Shown piece after piece: positions 25,701-34,400 of a DNA stretch of 64,000 nt (positions are counted from its first letter, which is position 1; each line of letters opens with the position of its first letter). The stretch spans positions 185,089 through 249,088 of the forward strand of contig CAVYWA010000021.1 of the NCBI GenBank assembly GCA_963772165.1. The letters run 5' to 3'. Both the position numbers and the translations under genes were made by a program. Under the pieces are notes generated by a model that saw only the letters and a list, made by a program, of their open reading frames with translations, was not told where the DNA came from and ran no database searches. Source of the DNA: JAGVPT01 sp963772165 (GTDB lineage: Bacteria; Bacteroidota; Ignavibacteria; UBA10030; UBA8401).

Positions 25701-27014
25701 GGTGCCCAAACGGTCATTGCATTCTGGTACAATAACCTGACGATCAGCGGAACGCGCACGGCCAACTATGTTACCCTTGCCTCCAGCGATACAATCCGCG
25801 TGGCAAGTACGTTTTCTCCTGCTGCCACCTTTACCGGCGGCGATTATGTGAGGACGGGAAGCACCATAAACTTCAATGGGAGCGGGGCTCAAACGATTCC
25901 GTCATTCCGCTACAATAATTTGCAGGCATCGACGGGGGGAACAAAAACCGCCGGTGGAGCTTTGGTCATCTATGGGAGTATGATAATCGGCTCTTCTTCG
26001 ACAGTTGACGGCTCATCGACCATTGATACCCTCTATGGTAATTGGATAAATAATGGTACATTTACTCCGACAACGTCCGAAATTGTTTTTGCCGGGCCGT
26101 CGAATTCAAGCATTTCGGGAGCGACAAGTTTCAACAACCTGACAATCAACAAGAGTTCTTCTACGGTAAATGTCGCATTGAATAATAGCATCCAGGCCGT
26201 CAACGTTTCGATGGCATCCGGTTCGATGGGGACGGGGCCGTCGAACGCAGTGACCATCACAGGCACCCGAACAGGAAATGGTATCATCCTTGGGACAGTG
26301 ACCAGAACTCAGGTATTTAGTGCCGGAACGTCGTATGCGTTTGAAGGACCTTACACAACACTCAACTTCAGCGCGAGCGGAACATTGCCCTCCTCGATAA
26401 CAGTATTTGTTGATACGGTTTCTCCCGGTGCAAATACTTATATGACGCCGATTAATCGTTACTATGTGATTTCACAAACCGGCGGATCAGGGTTTACATA
26501 TACATTACAACTGCACTATAGAAACACTGAGGTGATCTCGCCGAATATGAACTCCTCGCTAAAAATTTGGCAGCGGACATCAACCGGACCGGACGTGTGG
26601 GCGCGACTGGGCATAACAGCAGCCGATTCAACGGTAAATGATTGGGTCCAATATAGTGGAGTGACAACCGTTGGAACATGGAGTTTATCGAGCACAACCG
26701 TTCCCAATATCGTTCTTACGCTCACGGCAAGCGCGGTCAATCCGGTTCCTGGCGACACAGTCACCTATACTATTGCCTACTCAAACACAGGAGACGGCAG
26801 TGCAACGAACACCGTAGTTTCAGCAAGCACGCCTCTTCATACATCGTATGTCGCCAATAGTGTAACGGTAAATTCCGTTTCTAAAACCGATGCGGCAGAT
26901 TCGGATGGCGTAACAGTCTCGTCAGGAAATATTGCAGTAAATCTTGCGACGGTTGTTGGAACCATTACGCCCGGTGCAAATGGTACAATAACGTATAGAG
27001 TGATTATTAATTGA
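22731..27014 (+). CDS. Giant exported repeat protein, intact C-terminal 1427 residues
   Basis: A single open frame whose true N-terminus lies upstream. The first 650 residues are beta-helix-like strand repeats ending in a link domain (WRINNLGVTFTTYSLTLNF). After TGIGGDSKWSTASNWS comes a run of five exact-length 61-residue repeats plus part of a sixth (24960-25929), each shaped NGTGAQTV-x-AF-x-YNNL-x-ISGART. The end (about 26.7-27.0 kb) is a DUF11 domain (NPVPGDTVTYTIAYSNTGDG). No barrel or type IX signal is present in it, so it is probably held at the surface by partner proteins. Composition is Thr/Ser/Asn/Gly-rich with almost no Cys. Confidence 0.75.
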   Translation: MTTALPANLAQTFGHFAWNCASQTAILSIAGVLTTIAGNFRITSTGTGELDLAATQSQTTTVGGNYTQTGGTFGLSTGNGTPTLSIAGNDTITGGTLRMKGPATAGNYSGVSTMNVGGNFYFTAGTISRKSTNTGGKGLIVFNGTGVQTYTSGGTIATTDSIGFTVNSGATLYTGTSTIVGGGTFTLSSGATLGIGSTGGIATSGATGNIQTTGRSYNAGGHYIYNGTAVQSTGNGLPSIVNQLTINNSAGVNLTNSVQTDSLYLTAGVFNVNAAVTLTIDNLVTIASGSLTSAVTGTVNYSKPSNGQNLILGSYGNLTFSNYPKVFPSSGILSIAGTFTQGTGTGHVFTGSTVSFNGTTSQVIPAFAYNNLMTSNGWKGIAGATTVLGNLTITSGVLSDSSFLLTVNGNIANTGVHKSGTGEIYLNGGASAHVVSGGGTFANVELNDGTGITTSGNVNVGGILTLTRGIITTASDTVVILSGGSVNRAVSGLPRHIYGNMKMYVATGGPVSLTFQIGDATNYAPVGVTFASVTGAGYVVSSTAGSEHPAIKVSGIDQTNDANRFWRINNLGVTFTTYSLTLNFAAADLDPTANTSYFFIRRFSSPLWYGTNTTARTSSSTESIGLGSTEFGDFAVGQLQGYFRWTGIGGDSKWSTASNWSLNSVPTAMNDVVLDTTAVINSVSTVDSCRSLTITNSGIQLSVTTGVLSISGNLTMSAGVFNTQSAFPTVPGTVSISGGKIGFNGTVAQTIPAYNYYDLSVSGAHTTNNITLAPGTISVADSFITTATFTTGTWVNTGNTFTYSGSAGQLIGAIRYNSLSILNARGANNITFSSTDTLHIAGTPTMSATFNSGYGYILTGTIFDYTGTGAQTIPCLPYNSLIITGARTTNTVTLSSTDTIHVASVFNPAATFSSGGYQSSGSVFDYNGTGAQTVAAFNYNNLLISGARTTNNVTIANSGTVGIAGTLTITATFASGGYVTTGSTINYNGTGAQTVIAFWYNNLTISGTRTANYVTLASSDTIRVASTFSPAATFTGGDYVRTGSTINFNGSGAQTIPSFRYNNLQASTGGTKTAGGALVIYGSMIIGSSSTVDGSSTIDTLYGNWINNGTFTPTTSEIVFAGPSNSSISGATSFNNLTINKSSSTVNVALNNSIQAVNVSMASGSMGTGPSNAVTITGTRTGNGIILGTVTRTQVFSAGTSYAFEGPYTTLNFSASGTLPSSITVFVDTVSPGANTYMTPINRYYVISQTGGSGFTYTLQLHYRNTEVISPNMNSSLKIWQRTSTGPDVWARLGITAADSTVNDWVQYSGVTTVGTWSLSSTTVPNIVLTLTASAVNPVPGDTVTYTIAYSNTGDGSATNTVVSASTPLHTSYVANSVTVNSVSKTDAADSDGVTVSSGNIAVNLATVVGTITPGANGTITYRVIIN
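24960..25929 (+). repeat. Tandem 183-bp coding repeats (5 full units plus a part)
   Basis: The Asn codon opening the motif NG-x-x-AQT recurs at 24960 and 25875, exactly five periods of 183 bp (61 codons) apart. The units are diverged at the nucleotide level but keep identical length, indicating a structural unit such as a fixed number of beta-helix turns. Confidence 0.8.
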
Positions 27015-27045
27015 ACATATTCATCCATTTCTCATAGGAGTTATT

Positions 27046-28143
27046 ATGAAATATCTCATGCGCATAATATTGTTTGTCGTCGTTGCGTCCTCATTGCTTG
27101 TTGCACAAAAAAATCGGCAAGGGCTCACGATAACATCCGGGCAATTTAATATTTCATACAACACACAACAACAGGGCGAGGCCGGAGTGGTGCCCTTTAT
27201 CGAAGGAAGGTCGTTGGGCGGGTCGAAAGAGCGGTTTGGAATTCTTTTTCGAACATCGCAAGGGACAAGCCCGGTTATTGAAATTCTGAATGGAACGGGT
27301 AGCACGATTAAAACAGTGACGCTGAATGACTTTCTAGGGAAACCTACTTCGGATGGAGTAAAACTTCTTTCCAACACCATTTCGAGCGACAACCATAGAG
27401 CTGAAACAATCCATGAACTGGAACTGCCGACGGGAACGGCAAAATTGATTACGCGAGCTTTATTATCGGGAGACAAGGACAATACAAAAACCCCCGAACA
27501 GCTTGTCGTGACATTTTCGCTCGCAAGCGACAATGCACCCAATGTTTCGCTTCGCCTCTTACTTCCTCTCGAAGGATCTTCTGAAGCGGTAAAAGATGGA
27601 GTGATCTTAACGGGAAAGACGTCATCGTCTGCGATCGCGCTCTCTGTGATGCCGGGTGCTGAAACTATCTCGATACAAAAGAATATCCTTTCGATCAAAA
27701 GTCCTCTGAATGCTCTTCCCGGTGAGACACCGATGGTGTGGCTTGTTGTGCGCGGCGCAAACGGCGCCTCACAAAGTGCTTCGAAAGCTCTTGCCGCCGA
27801 CATCGTCACAGCGTCAGGAAAAACGAAAGGCGATCCGAATATTGTCGTCGTGAATACGGTTACCAAACCCAATGCTCAGCCGGGTGATACCGTGATGTAC
27901 ACGCTTATTTGCAAGAATATTGGTGCAGGTGACGCGACCAACGTTCTGTTATCAAATCCAATACCGAACGGCACAATCTACCTTGAAGGCTCGGCAAGCG
28001 GTGAAGGGACGGATATGAGTTTTGACAGAGAAACATCCGCAACGCCCCAGTCGGGCGCTGTGACATTGGTGAGATGGAAACTAAAAGATGCACTCAAGGG
28101 CGGGAAAGAACAAATAGTGACTTTCAAAGTAATTGTTCAATAA
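27046..28143 (+). CDS. Exported protein with C-terminal DUF11 domain
   Basis: A 365-residue protein with signal peptide (IILFVVVASSLLVAQ). The N-terminal 250 residues are a beta-rich domain I do not recognise (GILFRTSQGTSPVIEI, LITRALLSGDKDN). The C-terminal 105 residues are a DUF11 domain (NAQPGDTVMYTLICKNIGAG). An AGGAG site precedes the ATG, and the gene is 31 bp from both neighbours, so it is part of the surface operon. It lacks the GTxAGT N-terminal motif found in several neighbours. Confidence 0.75.
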   Translation: MKYLMRIILFVVVASSLLVAQKNRQGLTITSGQFNISYNTQQQGEAGVVPFIEGRSLGGSKERFGILFRTSQGTSPVIEILNGTGSTIKTVTLNDFLGKPTSDGVKLLSNTISSDNHRAETIHELELPTGTAKLITRALLSGDKDNTKTPEQLVVTFSLASDNAPNVSLRLLLPLEGSSEAVKDGVILTGKTSSSAIALSVMPGAETISIQKNILSIKSPLNALPGETPMVWLVVRGANGASQSASKALAADIVTASGKTKGDPNIVVVNTVTKPNAQPGDTVMYTLICKNIGAGDATNVLLSNPIPNGTIYLEGSASGEGTDMSFDRETSATPQSGAVTLVRWKLKDALKGGKEQIVTFKVIVQ

Positions 28144-28173
28144 CCTACATTACCTATTAACGGAGATTCATCC

Positions 28174-29811
28174 ATGAAAAATATTTTGCTCGCTCTATTA
28201 ATAAGCATGATCGGAACGGTAACACTCGTCGAAAATGCTTTTGCAATGGGAACACCCGCCGGGACTGTCGTTAGCTCTCGTTCGAAAGTTGTTTACACAA
28301 CGGCAAGCGGTGCGACGAGTGACACGTTGTATTCAAATACTGTCAGCTTTACGGTTGCACAAATTGCCGCGGTGAACCGAACACCGGCAACGAACGCGAC
28401 GACCACCTCAAGCGACAGCGTCAACGTTGATTACGCTCTTACAATAACAAACTCCGGCAACGGCACGGACCATTTTAACGTTACGACGAACTCTACGAAG
28501 GGCTGGACAGTGACGTGTTATTACGACGCGAATGGGGATGGTATTCTTGAGCCCAGTGAAGTCTCTGCCGGAGCCATCACTGCAACTCCTTCGCTCTTGG
28601 AAGATGCCGCGTACAAGATCATGGTGAGGATTTTTGTGCCGCACAATGCTTCGTTGAACGGGCAGTCCGATACCACCACCGTGACGGCAACCTCTGCTTT
28701 CGATAATACGAAGACCACGAGCAGTGTTTTCGTCACGACTGTGAATACTGTCAATTTCAGCAACATCAGTTCAGGCCTTTCGGTCAATAACGCAAGCCCG
28801 AACGCCGGGCAAAATGTCACATACACTTTTACGCTGACGAATAACGGCTCCGTGCCGGCGACGGGAGTCTCGTTCTCGGATGCGCTCTCGGGATTAACGT
28901 ATGTCTCATCGACGACCACGGAGGGGACGATCAATTCGTCAGGGAATCCTGTTCTATTTAACGTCGGAACAATCGCAGCAGGAGCTTCGGTGACAGTGAC
29001 ACTCACGCTGAACGTTCCGAGCGGAGCAACCTTGGGAACTGTGTACAACAATGCAATGAATGTTACGTACACTGCAGGGTCCAATACTTTTACATCGACG
29101 AGCAACGGGCGCTCTGTAACCGTCGGAGTAACGCGCGGCGTTTCGATCAGCCCTACGTCAATAGCATCGACACATGAACCGGAAGACTCAATCAAGTACT
29201 ATTTCACATTGAAGAATACCGGCAACGCGAAGGATGTGCTGTTAATGTCGTACAGTTCAAGCCTGTCACTCACATGGAAGTTTTACAAGGACGTGAACAA
29301 CAACGGCATTTATGACGCTGGCGATACACAATTGGCAGTCACAGATTCTGTTAATTTCAGTGACAGCCTTCATGTGATTGCGATTGCAATTACGCCGGTT
29401 GTCGGGACAGATCAGACCCAAGACGTTACGACATTTACGGTCACGTCAAAGGGAGACAATACCAAATTCCAGAGTTCGATTGCAACGACAACAATCAATA
29501 TAGCAGTCATCAGCCTGAGCAAGGTTGTTGCCCCGCTCGGCAACGAACCGCCCGGAACCCAGATGACTTACACCGTCAACTATGCCAACAACGGCCACGG
29601 AAAAGCGTACAATTTTAAGATCGTCGACGGCGCCCCCGATAGCACGACGTACGTACCCGGCTCGGTGACGTTAAACGGCGTGGCAATGACCGATGCTGCG
29701 GATGGCGATGCAGTGACCGTGACAAACTCTGGCAAAACCATTACTGTCATAATCGGTACGCTGAATGCCTCTGCGACCGGGACAGTTGCTTTCAAAATTA
29801 CTGTGAACTAA
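28174..29811 (+). CDS. Exported DUF11-repeat protein with calcium-loop motifs
   Basis: 545 residues. The signal peptide is followed by the locus motif GTPAGTVVSSRSKVVYTT. Three to four Ig-like modules follow, including two DUF11 units (NAGQNVTYTFTLTNNGS and EPPGTQMTYTVNYANNGHG). Two EF-hand-like loops, DANGDGILEPSE and DVNNNGIYDAGD, suggest calcium-stabilised inter-domain joints. It is a tandem paralogue of the next gene (29842), with which its order of modules agrees throughout. A CGGAG site precedes the start. Confidence 0.8.
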   Translation: MKNILLALLISMIGTVTLVENAFAMGTPAGTVVSSRSKVVYTTASGATSDTLYSNTVSFTVAQIAAVNRTPATNATTTSSDSVNVDYALTITNSGNGTDHFNVTTNSTKGWTVTCYYDANGDGILEPSEVSAGAITATPSLLEDAAYKIMVRIFVPHNASLNGQSDTTTVTATSAFDNTKTTSSVFVTTVNTVNFSNISSGLSVNNASPNAGQNVTYTFTLTNNGSVPATGVSFSDALSGLTYVSSTTTEGTINSSGNPVLFNVGTIAAGASVTVTLTLNVPSGATLGTVYNNAMNVTYTAGSNTFTSTSNGRSVTVGVTRGVSISPTSIASTHEPEDSIKYYFTLKNTGNAKDVLLMSYSSSLSLTWKFYKDVNNNGIYDAGDTQLAVTDSVNFSDSLHVIAIAITPVVGTDQTQDVTTFTVTSKGDNTKFQSSIATTTINIAVISLSKVVAPLGNEPPGTQMTYTVNYANNGHGKAYNFKIVDGAPDSTTYVPGSVTLNGVAMTDAADGDAVTVTNSGKTITVIIGTLNASATGTVAFKITVN

Positions 29812-29841
29812 ATGCACCTCGATGAGGCCTGTGAGACGTCA

Positions 29842-31491
29842 ATGAAGAATGGAATCGGTTATCTAAAGAACACGCTCCTTGTTGCAATGCTGCTTTTTGC
29901 TGGAGCGAGGAGCGTGTACGGGGCGGGAACTCCGGCCGGAACTGTCATCTCGAGCCGGGCAGTCGCAACTTACACTACAATTTCCGGGGCGAATGTTGAC
30001 ACCGCCTATTCGTCATTCGTCGTCTTCACGGTGAAGCAGGGGGCAGTTGTCAACATTCAATTGCCTTCTCTCACGAAAACTTCCGGGGACGGCCTCAACG
30101 TGGATTACGCTCTTACAATTCTCAACTCGGGCAACGGAACGGATAAATTTACGCTGACGCATTTTTCGTCGCATGGCTGGCAGGTGCTCCTTTATCACGA
30201 TATTAACGGTAACGGAATATTGGACGCTTCCGATTCCAGCGCAGGTTCGATCGCGGCGACCGATTCGGTCAAGGCCGATTCAAGCTACAAGATCATAGCC
30301 CGCGTTGTGGTTCCGAACAATGAAACGTTAAACGGTCAGAGCGATTCGACGGTAATAACGGCGGCTTCTCAATTCGATGCGACAAAAAGCGCCGCTTCCA
30401 TTCTTAAAACCAACGTACAAGCAGCCGTTATCGCCACGACAGCAGCTTTGAGTGTTGACAACGCGGCACCAAATCCACCTGGCCCGATAACGTTTACATT
30501 ATCTATCACCAACAACGGACAATCGGCAGCGACAAACGTTACTATTGCTGATATGTTCGACTCGAGATTCTCATATGTCAGCTCGACGAACGGCGGTGTG
30601 CATGTCTCTGCGGATTCAGTCCAGTGGGTATTTACATCCATTGCGCCCGGCGGGTCTGCGAGCGTTACTTTGACGGTCAGCATCCAAACAACTGTGCCGC
30701 CTGGCACCGTCATTCCAAATACCATGAACATTGTGTACAACGATGGCGCCCTGTTGAGAAACAAAATTTCCAACACTGTTAACGTGAACATCGGAAATAA
30801 CTTCGGTGTCTCACTAACTCCCGACAGCGCGGCATCGTCTAAAGAACCCTATGATACGGTAAAATATTATTTGACAGTAAAAAACACGGGAACCATCAAA
30901 GATGTGATTGAATTGTCTGCAACGTCTTCACAAACGCTTGCATGGACATTCATCAAAGACGTCAATAACAACCGTGTGCTTGATGCCGCAGACGTTCCGC
31001 TGACAAACACGAACGGCAAGGCCGGTGTTGATGTCGATTCTGTGTCAGCCGGAGACAGTGTCCATGTCTTCGCAATCGCGATCATTCCGATGGTACAACA
31101 GGATCAGGCAAAGGATGTTACAACATTTACAGCGACGTCGTCGGGAAGCGCGCTGAAGTTTCAAAATGCAGTTGCAACGACGACAATCAACATCCCGGTA
31201 GTCTCGGTAGCAATTTCCGTTTCCCCTCTGCCGAGCCAGCCTCAGCCGCCGGGGGGAGTATTGACATACACGATCTCATATGCGAACAACGGGCATGCCG
31301 ATATCGACACTTCATACACTGTTACTGCCCGAATTCCTGACAGCACTTCTTTTGTTCAGGGAAGTGCAAAATTGGGAACGCTATCGTTGCCCGATTCTAC
31401 TGCAGTTCAAAACGGTACCGTTTCTATAAAAACGGCCGGATTGAAACAATCGACAGCAGGAACCGTGGAATTTAAAGTGAAAATTAAATAA
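29842..31491 (+). CDS. Exported DUF11-repeat protein, tandem paralogue of the preceding gene
   Basis: 549 residues from ATG 29842; an in-frame ATG at 29812 directly abuts the previous stop. The signal peptide (LLVAMLLFAGARSVYG) leads into AGTPAGTVISSRAVATYTT. Calcium-loop motifs DINGNGILDASD and DVNNNRVLDAAD sit at the same places as in the preceding protein. The C-terminal DUF11 module reads QPPGGVLTYTISYANNGHA. The pair clearly arose by tandem duplication and then diverged. Both are probably periplasmic or surface stalk subunits. Confidence 0.8.
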   Translation: MKNGIGYLKNTLLVAMLLFAGARSVYGAGTPAGTVISSRAVATYTTISGANVDTAYSSFVVFTVKQGAVVNIQLPSLTKTSGDGLNVDYALTILNSGNGTDKFTLTHFSSHGWQVLLYHDINGNGILDASDSSAGSIAATDSVKADSSYKIIARVVVPNNETLNGQSDSTVITAASQFDATKSAASILKTNVQAAVIATTAALSVDNAAPNPPGPITFTLSITNNGQSAATNVTIADMFDSRFSYVSSTNGGVHVSADSVQWVFTSIAPGGSASVTLTVSIQTTVPPGTVIPNTMNIVYNDGALLRNKISNTVNVNIGNNFGVSLTPDSAASSKEPYDTVKYYLTVKNTGTIKDVIELSATSSQTLAWTFIKDVNNNRVLDAADVPLTNTNGKAGVDVDSVSAGDSVHVFAIAIIPMVQQDQAKDVTTFTATSSGSALKFQNAVATTTINIPVVSVAISVSPLPSQPQPPGGVLTYTISYANNGHADIDTSYTVTARIPDSTSFVQGSAKLGTLSLPDSTAVQNGTVSIKTAGLKQSTAGTVEFKVKIK

Positions 31492-31493
31492 CA

Positions 31494-34400
31494 ATGGCCG
31501 ATATGTGCAGGTATAAATTATTGATGAACTATTTCATCCGATCATATCGAAATGTCGCACTTGCCGTACTGGGTGGACTTGCTCTGGCCGTTTCGGGGAG
31601 TGATTTCGCTTATGCGCAGTCGCCTGCGGGTACGCAGATTTCGGTTCAAGCGACGGGAAATTACACCTATAAGAAGAAGGCATTTGCCGTATCGAGCCCG
31701 GTCGTTACCGTCAGCGTGGGAAGCCTGCCGAATTTCGACGTCCATTATTCGGTAAGCGATTCAAACGTCATTTTTAATGATGTTGTAAAAGTGTGGCTCA
31801 CTTTCAGGAATATCGGCAACGCTGCCGCCGACACTGTTACCATTCAGAGCATACTGCCTTCCTCGGGATTAAATATCGTGAGTGTTTCAAACGGCGGCAT
31901 TATCAGCGGCAATACAATCTCTTGGAAAGAATTTAGTTTTACATCCGCAAAACAAGATTCCTTCCTCATTCAGCTGAAGATCGACACAACAACTGCAGGG
32001 CAGGCGGTTCTCCCATTAGGCGCCGTTCTTTCCTGGCAGGGAAAAACGGTTACCGCGGCACAGAATCTCATCGTAGCGAACTTTGCACGGCTCACTTTAA
32101 CAAATATCCCGTCAGCCGCTTTTGTCGGGTCCGGCCGGACAATGAGCTATCAATTGCAGGTTGCGAACACTGGAAACGTAAAATCTGATTCGACTATATT
32201 GATTGATACGATTTCCGCCAACGGCATCTTTTACCATGCGAGTATTACGCCGAGTTCCGTTAGTGCAAACAAACAGATCGTTGTATGGAATCTCGGCACC
32301 CTCTCAGCGACAACAGGCGTTAAGAATATATCGCTTACTGTTCAAACGTTACCGGACCTCGGTCCCAGCCAGCTGAAAAATGACGTAAATGTCCACTCAT
32401 CGAGCGTTTCCACGGTATCGGCCGCCGAAATTGTGACCCCGATTGTTCCGGTGCGACCGGCTTCAATGAGTTTATCGGAGACACAAAAATACGTTTGGGG
32501 TACGGCCAACCGGGACAGCTCCGGAATTATTGCCGTTATCTCTGACTCTCTTGGCGCGGCAATTCCTGATGGAGTTCCCGTGACTTTTTCGACCAACCTT
32601 GGATTCTTTGACAACGGTACAAAAACTATCACCACGCTCACAAGCGGCGGCACAGCGGAAGTCTATCTGGTTTCAGAAAACGTCAACAACGTCATAAAAA
32701 CCGCTGTGATCACCGTCGTTGCAGGGGTTGCCCAATCCGGGACAATCACAGGATCCACGTCGTTAATAATGTACCCTGGAGCTGTGACGGGTGTTGTGCG
32801 TGCCTCTGTTAATGTGGGGCCGAATACTCAACAGGTTCCGTATAAAGGAGCTGTTGCCGAAGTCTTCGATAATGCCCAGCAGATCGTCGGAAGCGATACA
32901 ACGGGAAGCGACGGCGTCTTCTTCATCGCGTTGAATAAAGAGACGATGATGTACACTCTGAAGATCTTCGTCATTGACCAATTTGGCGATACGTTGTCAA
33001 CGTCAACGGGAATGTCATCGGATACATTATTCAACCGGAAGGAAGTCATGATCCTCAATACGATTTCCGGGCGTCTGCAATATACAACGAGCAATACGCC
33101 GATTTCAGTTGGAGGAGTAACTGTCTATCTGAATTCCCTCTCTTCGGGTTCGGCAGGTAAACCGGCGTCGATGAAGCCCCAGCGAATCTCTGCGCCGCTT
33201 GTTACCACCCGGATTCAAACGACAACGACTGATGCGCTCGGAAGATTTAAGTTCCAGAATCTTGAGCCGGCGATCTATCAAGTCAGCGTCGACAGCACAA
33301 AGTTCCCGGATTATTCCGGCGGAACGACCGTGTACGATACTCTCAACGGAACATTTACGATCAATCTCAACATCCTCGTTCGCCCGAATATTTCGCTCAA
33401 TCTCGCGGTATCGGCTCAGCCTACGGCATCAGCCGGCGATACAATTAACTATTCGATCAAATATCAAAATCAGGGGAATGTTCCTCATACGAGCGCGGTC
33501 ATCCTCGACACGCTTCCCCGATATACCTCGTTTATTGCAAGTCAAAGGGGGTTGTTCAAAACAGTGACGTTCGATACAGCACAGCGGATCGTTCGATGGA
33601 CGATGGACAGCCTTGCGGTAGGAGTATCGGATTCAGTGGGATTGACGGCCGCGGTTACAAGAAATATTCCCGACAGTACGTCGATCGTGAACCGCTCCTG
33701 GTTCAGTTCGAGTCAGCTTGCAGCGCAAAGCAGCCAAACGGTGACGCTTGTCCGTTCGGCTCCGTTGATAACGTTTGAAAATTTTGTCCTCCAGAATAAA
33801 GATTCCGTCGTGGCCGGCGACAGCGTTCAATTTGAAATCTGGTACCGGAATGCCGGAACCGATTCTCTTCGCAACGTGAAGATTGTCGATTCAATCTATA
33901 ATGCCGGCAGGAGCGTTCTTAAGTACAAGCTTTGGACCGCTAATGGCGCCGGCAACGACACGACAACGGTTGACAGCATTGCTGTATGGAATATCGGAAG
34001 CATGCCGCCGGGCAAGATTGATTCGCTCATTCTGTACATGAGAACGGACTATACACTTGCGACCGGAAAAAAGATACAAACGACGGCGTCGATTGTTCAG
34101 AAGGGGCTCTCGGTAGAATCTTCCTCTGCTTCGGTCATTCTTAAGAGCAACTCTCAATTCTCGACATTTCTTCAGGTCGTTAAATCTGCAGACAAGAATA
34201 TCGCAGAAATAGGAGACGTCGTAACATACCAGGTGGCGATTACAAACAACAGCCCCGGGTTGATGAAAGAGCTGAAGATCATCGACCAGCTTCCACATGC
34301 TTTTAAATATTACGCAAAGTCTGCGCGCTATATCGGATGGCCGGTGGAGCCCCAGTCACTTTCGAACGGAACGGTCCTGCAATGGCAGCTCGCTTCTGCT

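Larger units (their letters stand above)
18655..27014 (+). pseudogene. Giant exported repeat protein, frameshifted in its 5' half
   Basis: This whole interval reads as one gene of roughly 2,780 codons, but its 5' half is cut by many small frame changes (near 18.70, 18.98, 19.81, 19.95, 19.98, 20.02, 20.24, 21.33, 22.18 kb and several in 22.2-22.7 kb), whereas 22731-27014 is one open frame. Domains in order: signal peptide near 18.74 kb, an N-terminal domain, a fibronectin III-like domain (about 19.50-19.75 kb), long beta-helix-like filamentous repeats, exact 183-bp repeats (24.96-25.88 kb) and a DUF11 domain at the end. Whether it is a true pseudogene or a damaged consensus cannot be settled from sequence. 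Fragments are listed separately. Confidence 0.6.

Noticed and set aside
24960..25929. Regular repeats considered as a CRISPR array
   Set aside because: Units are 183 bp, diverged and in frame; there are no short identical repeats with spacers and no cas genes anywhere in the window.
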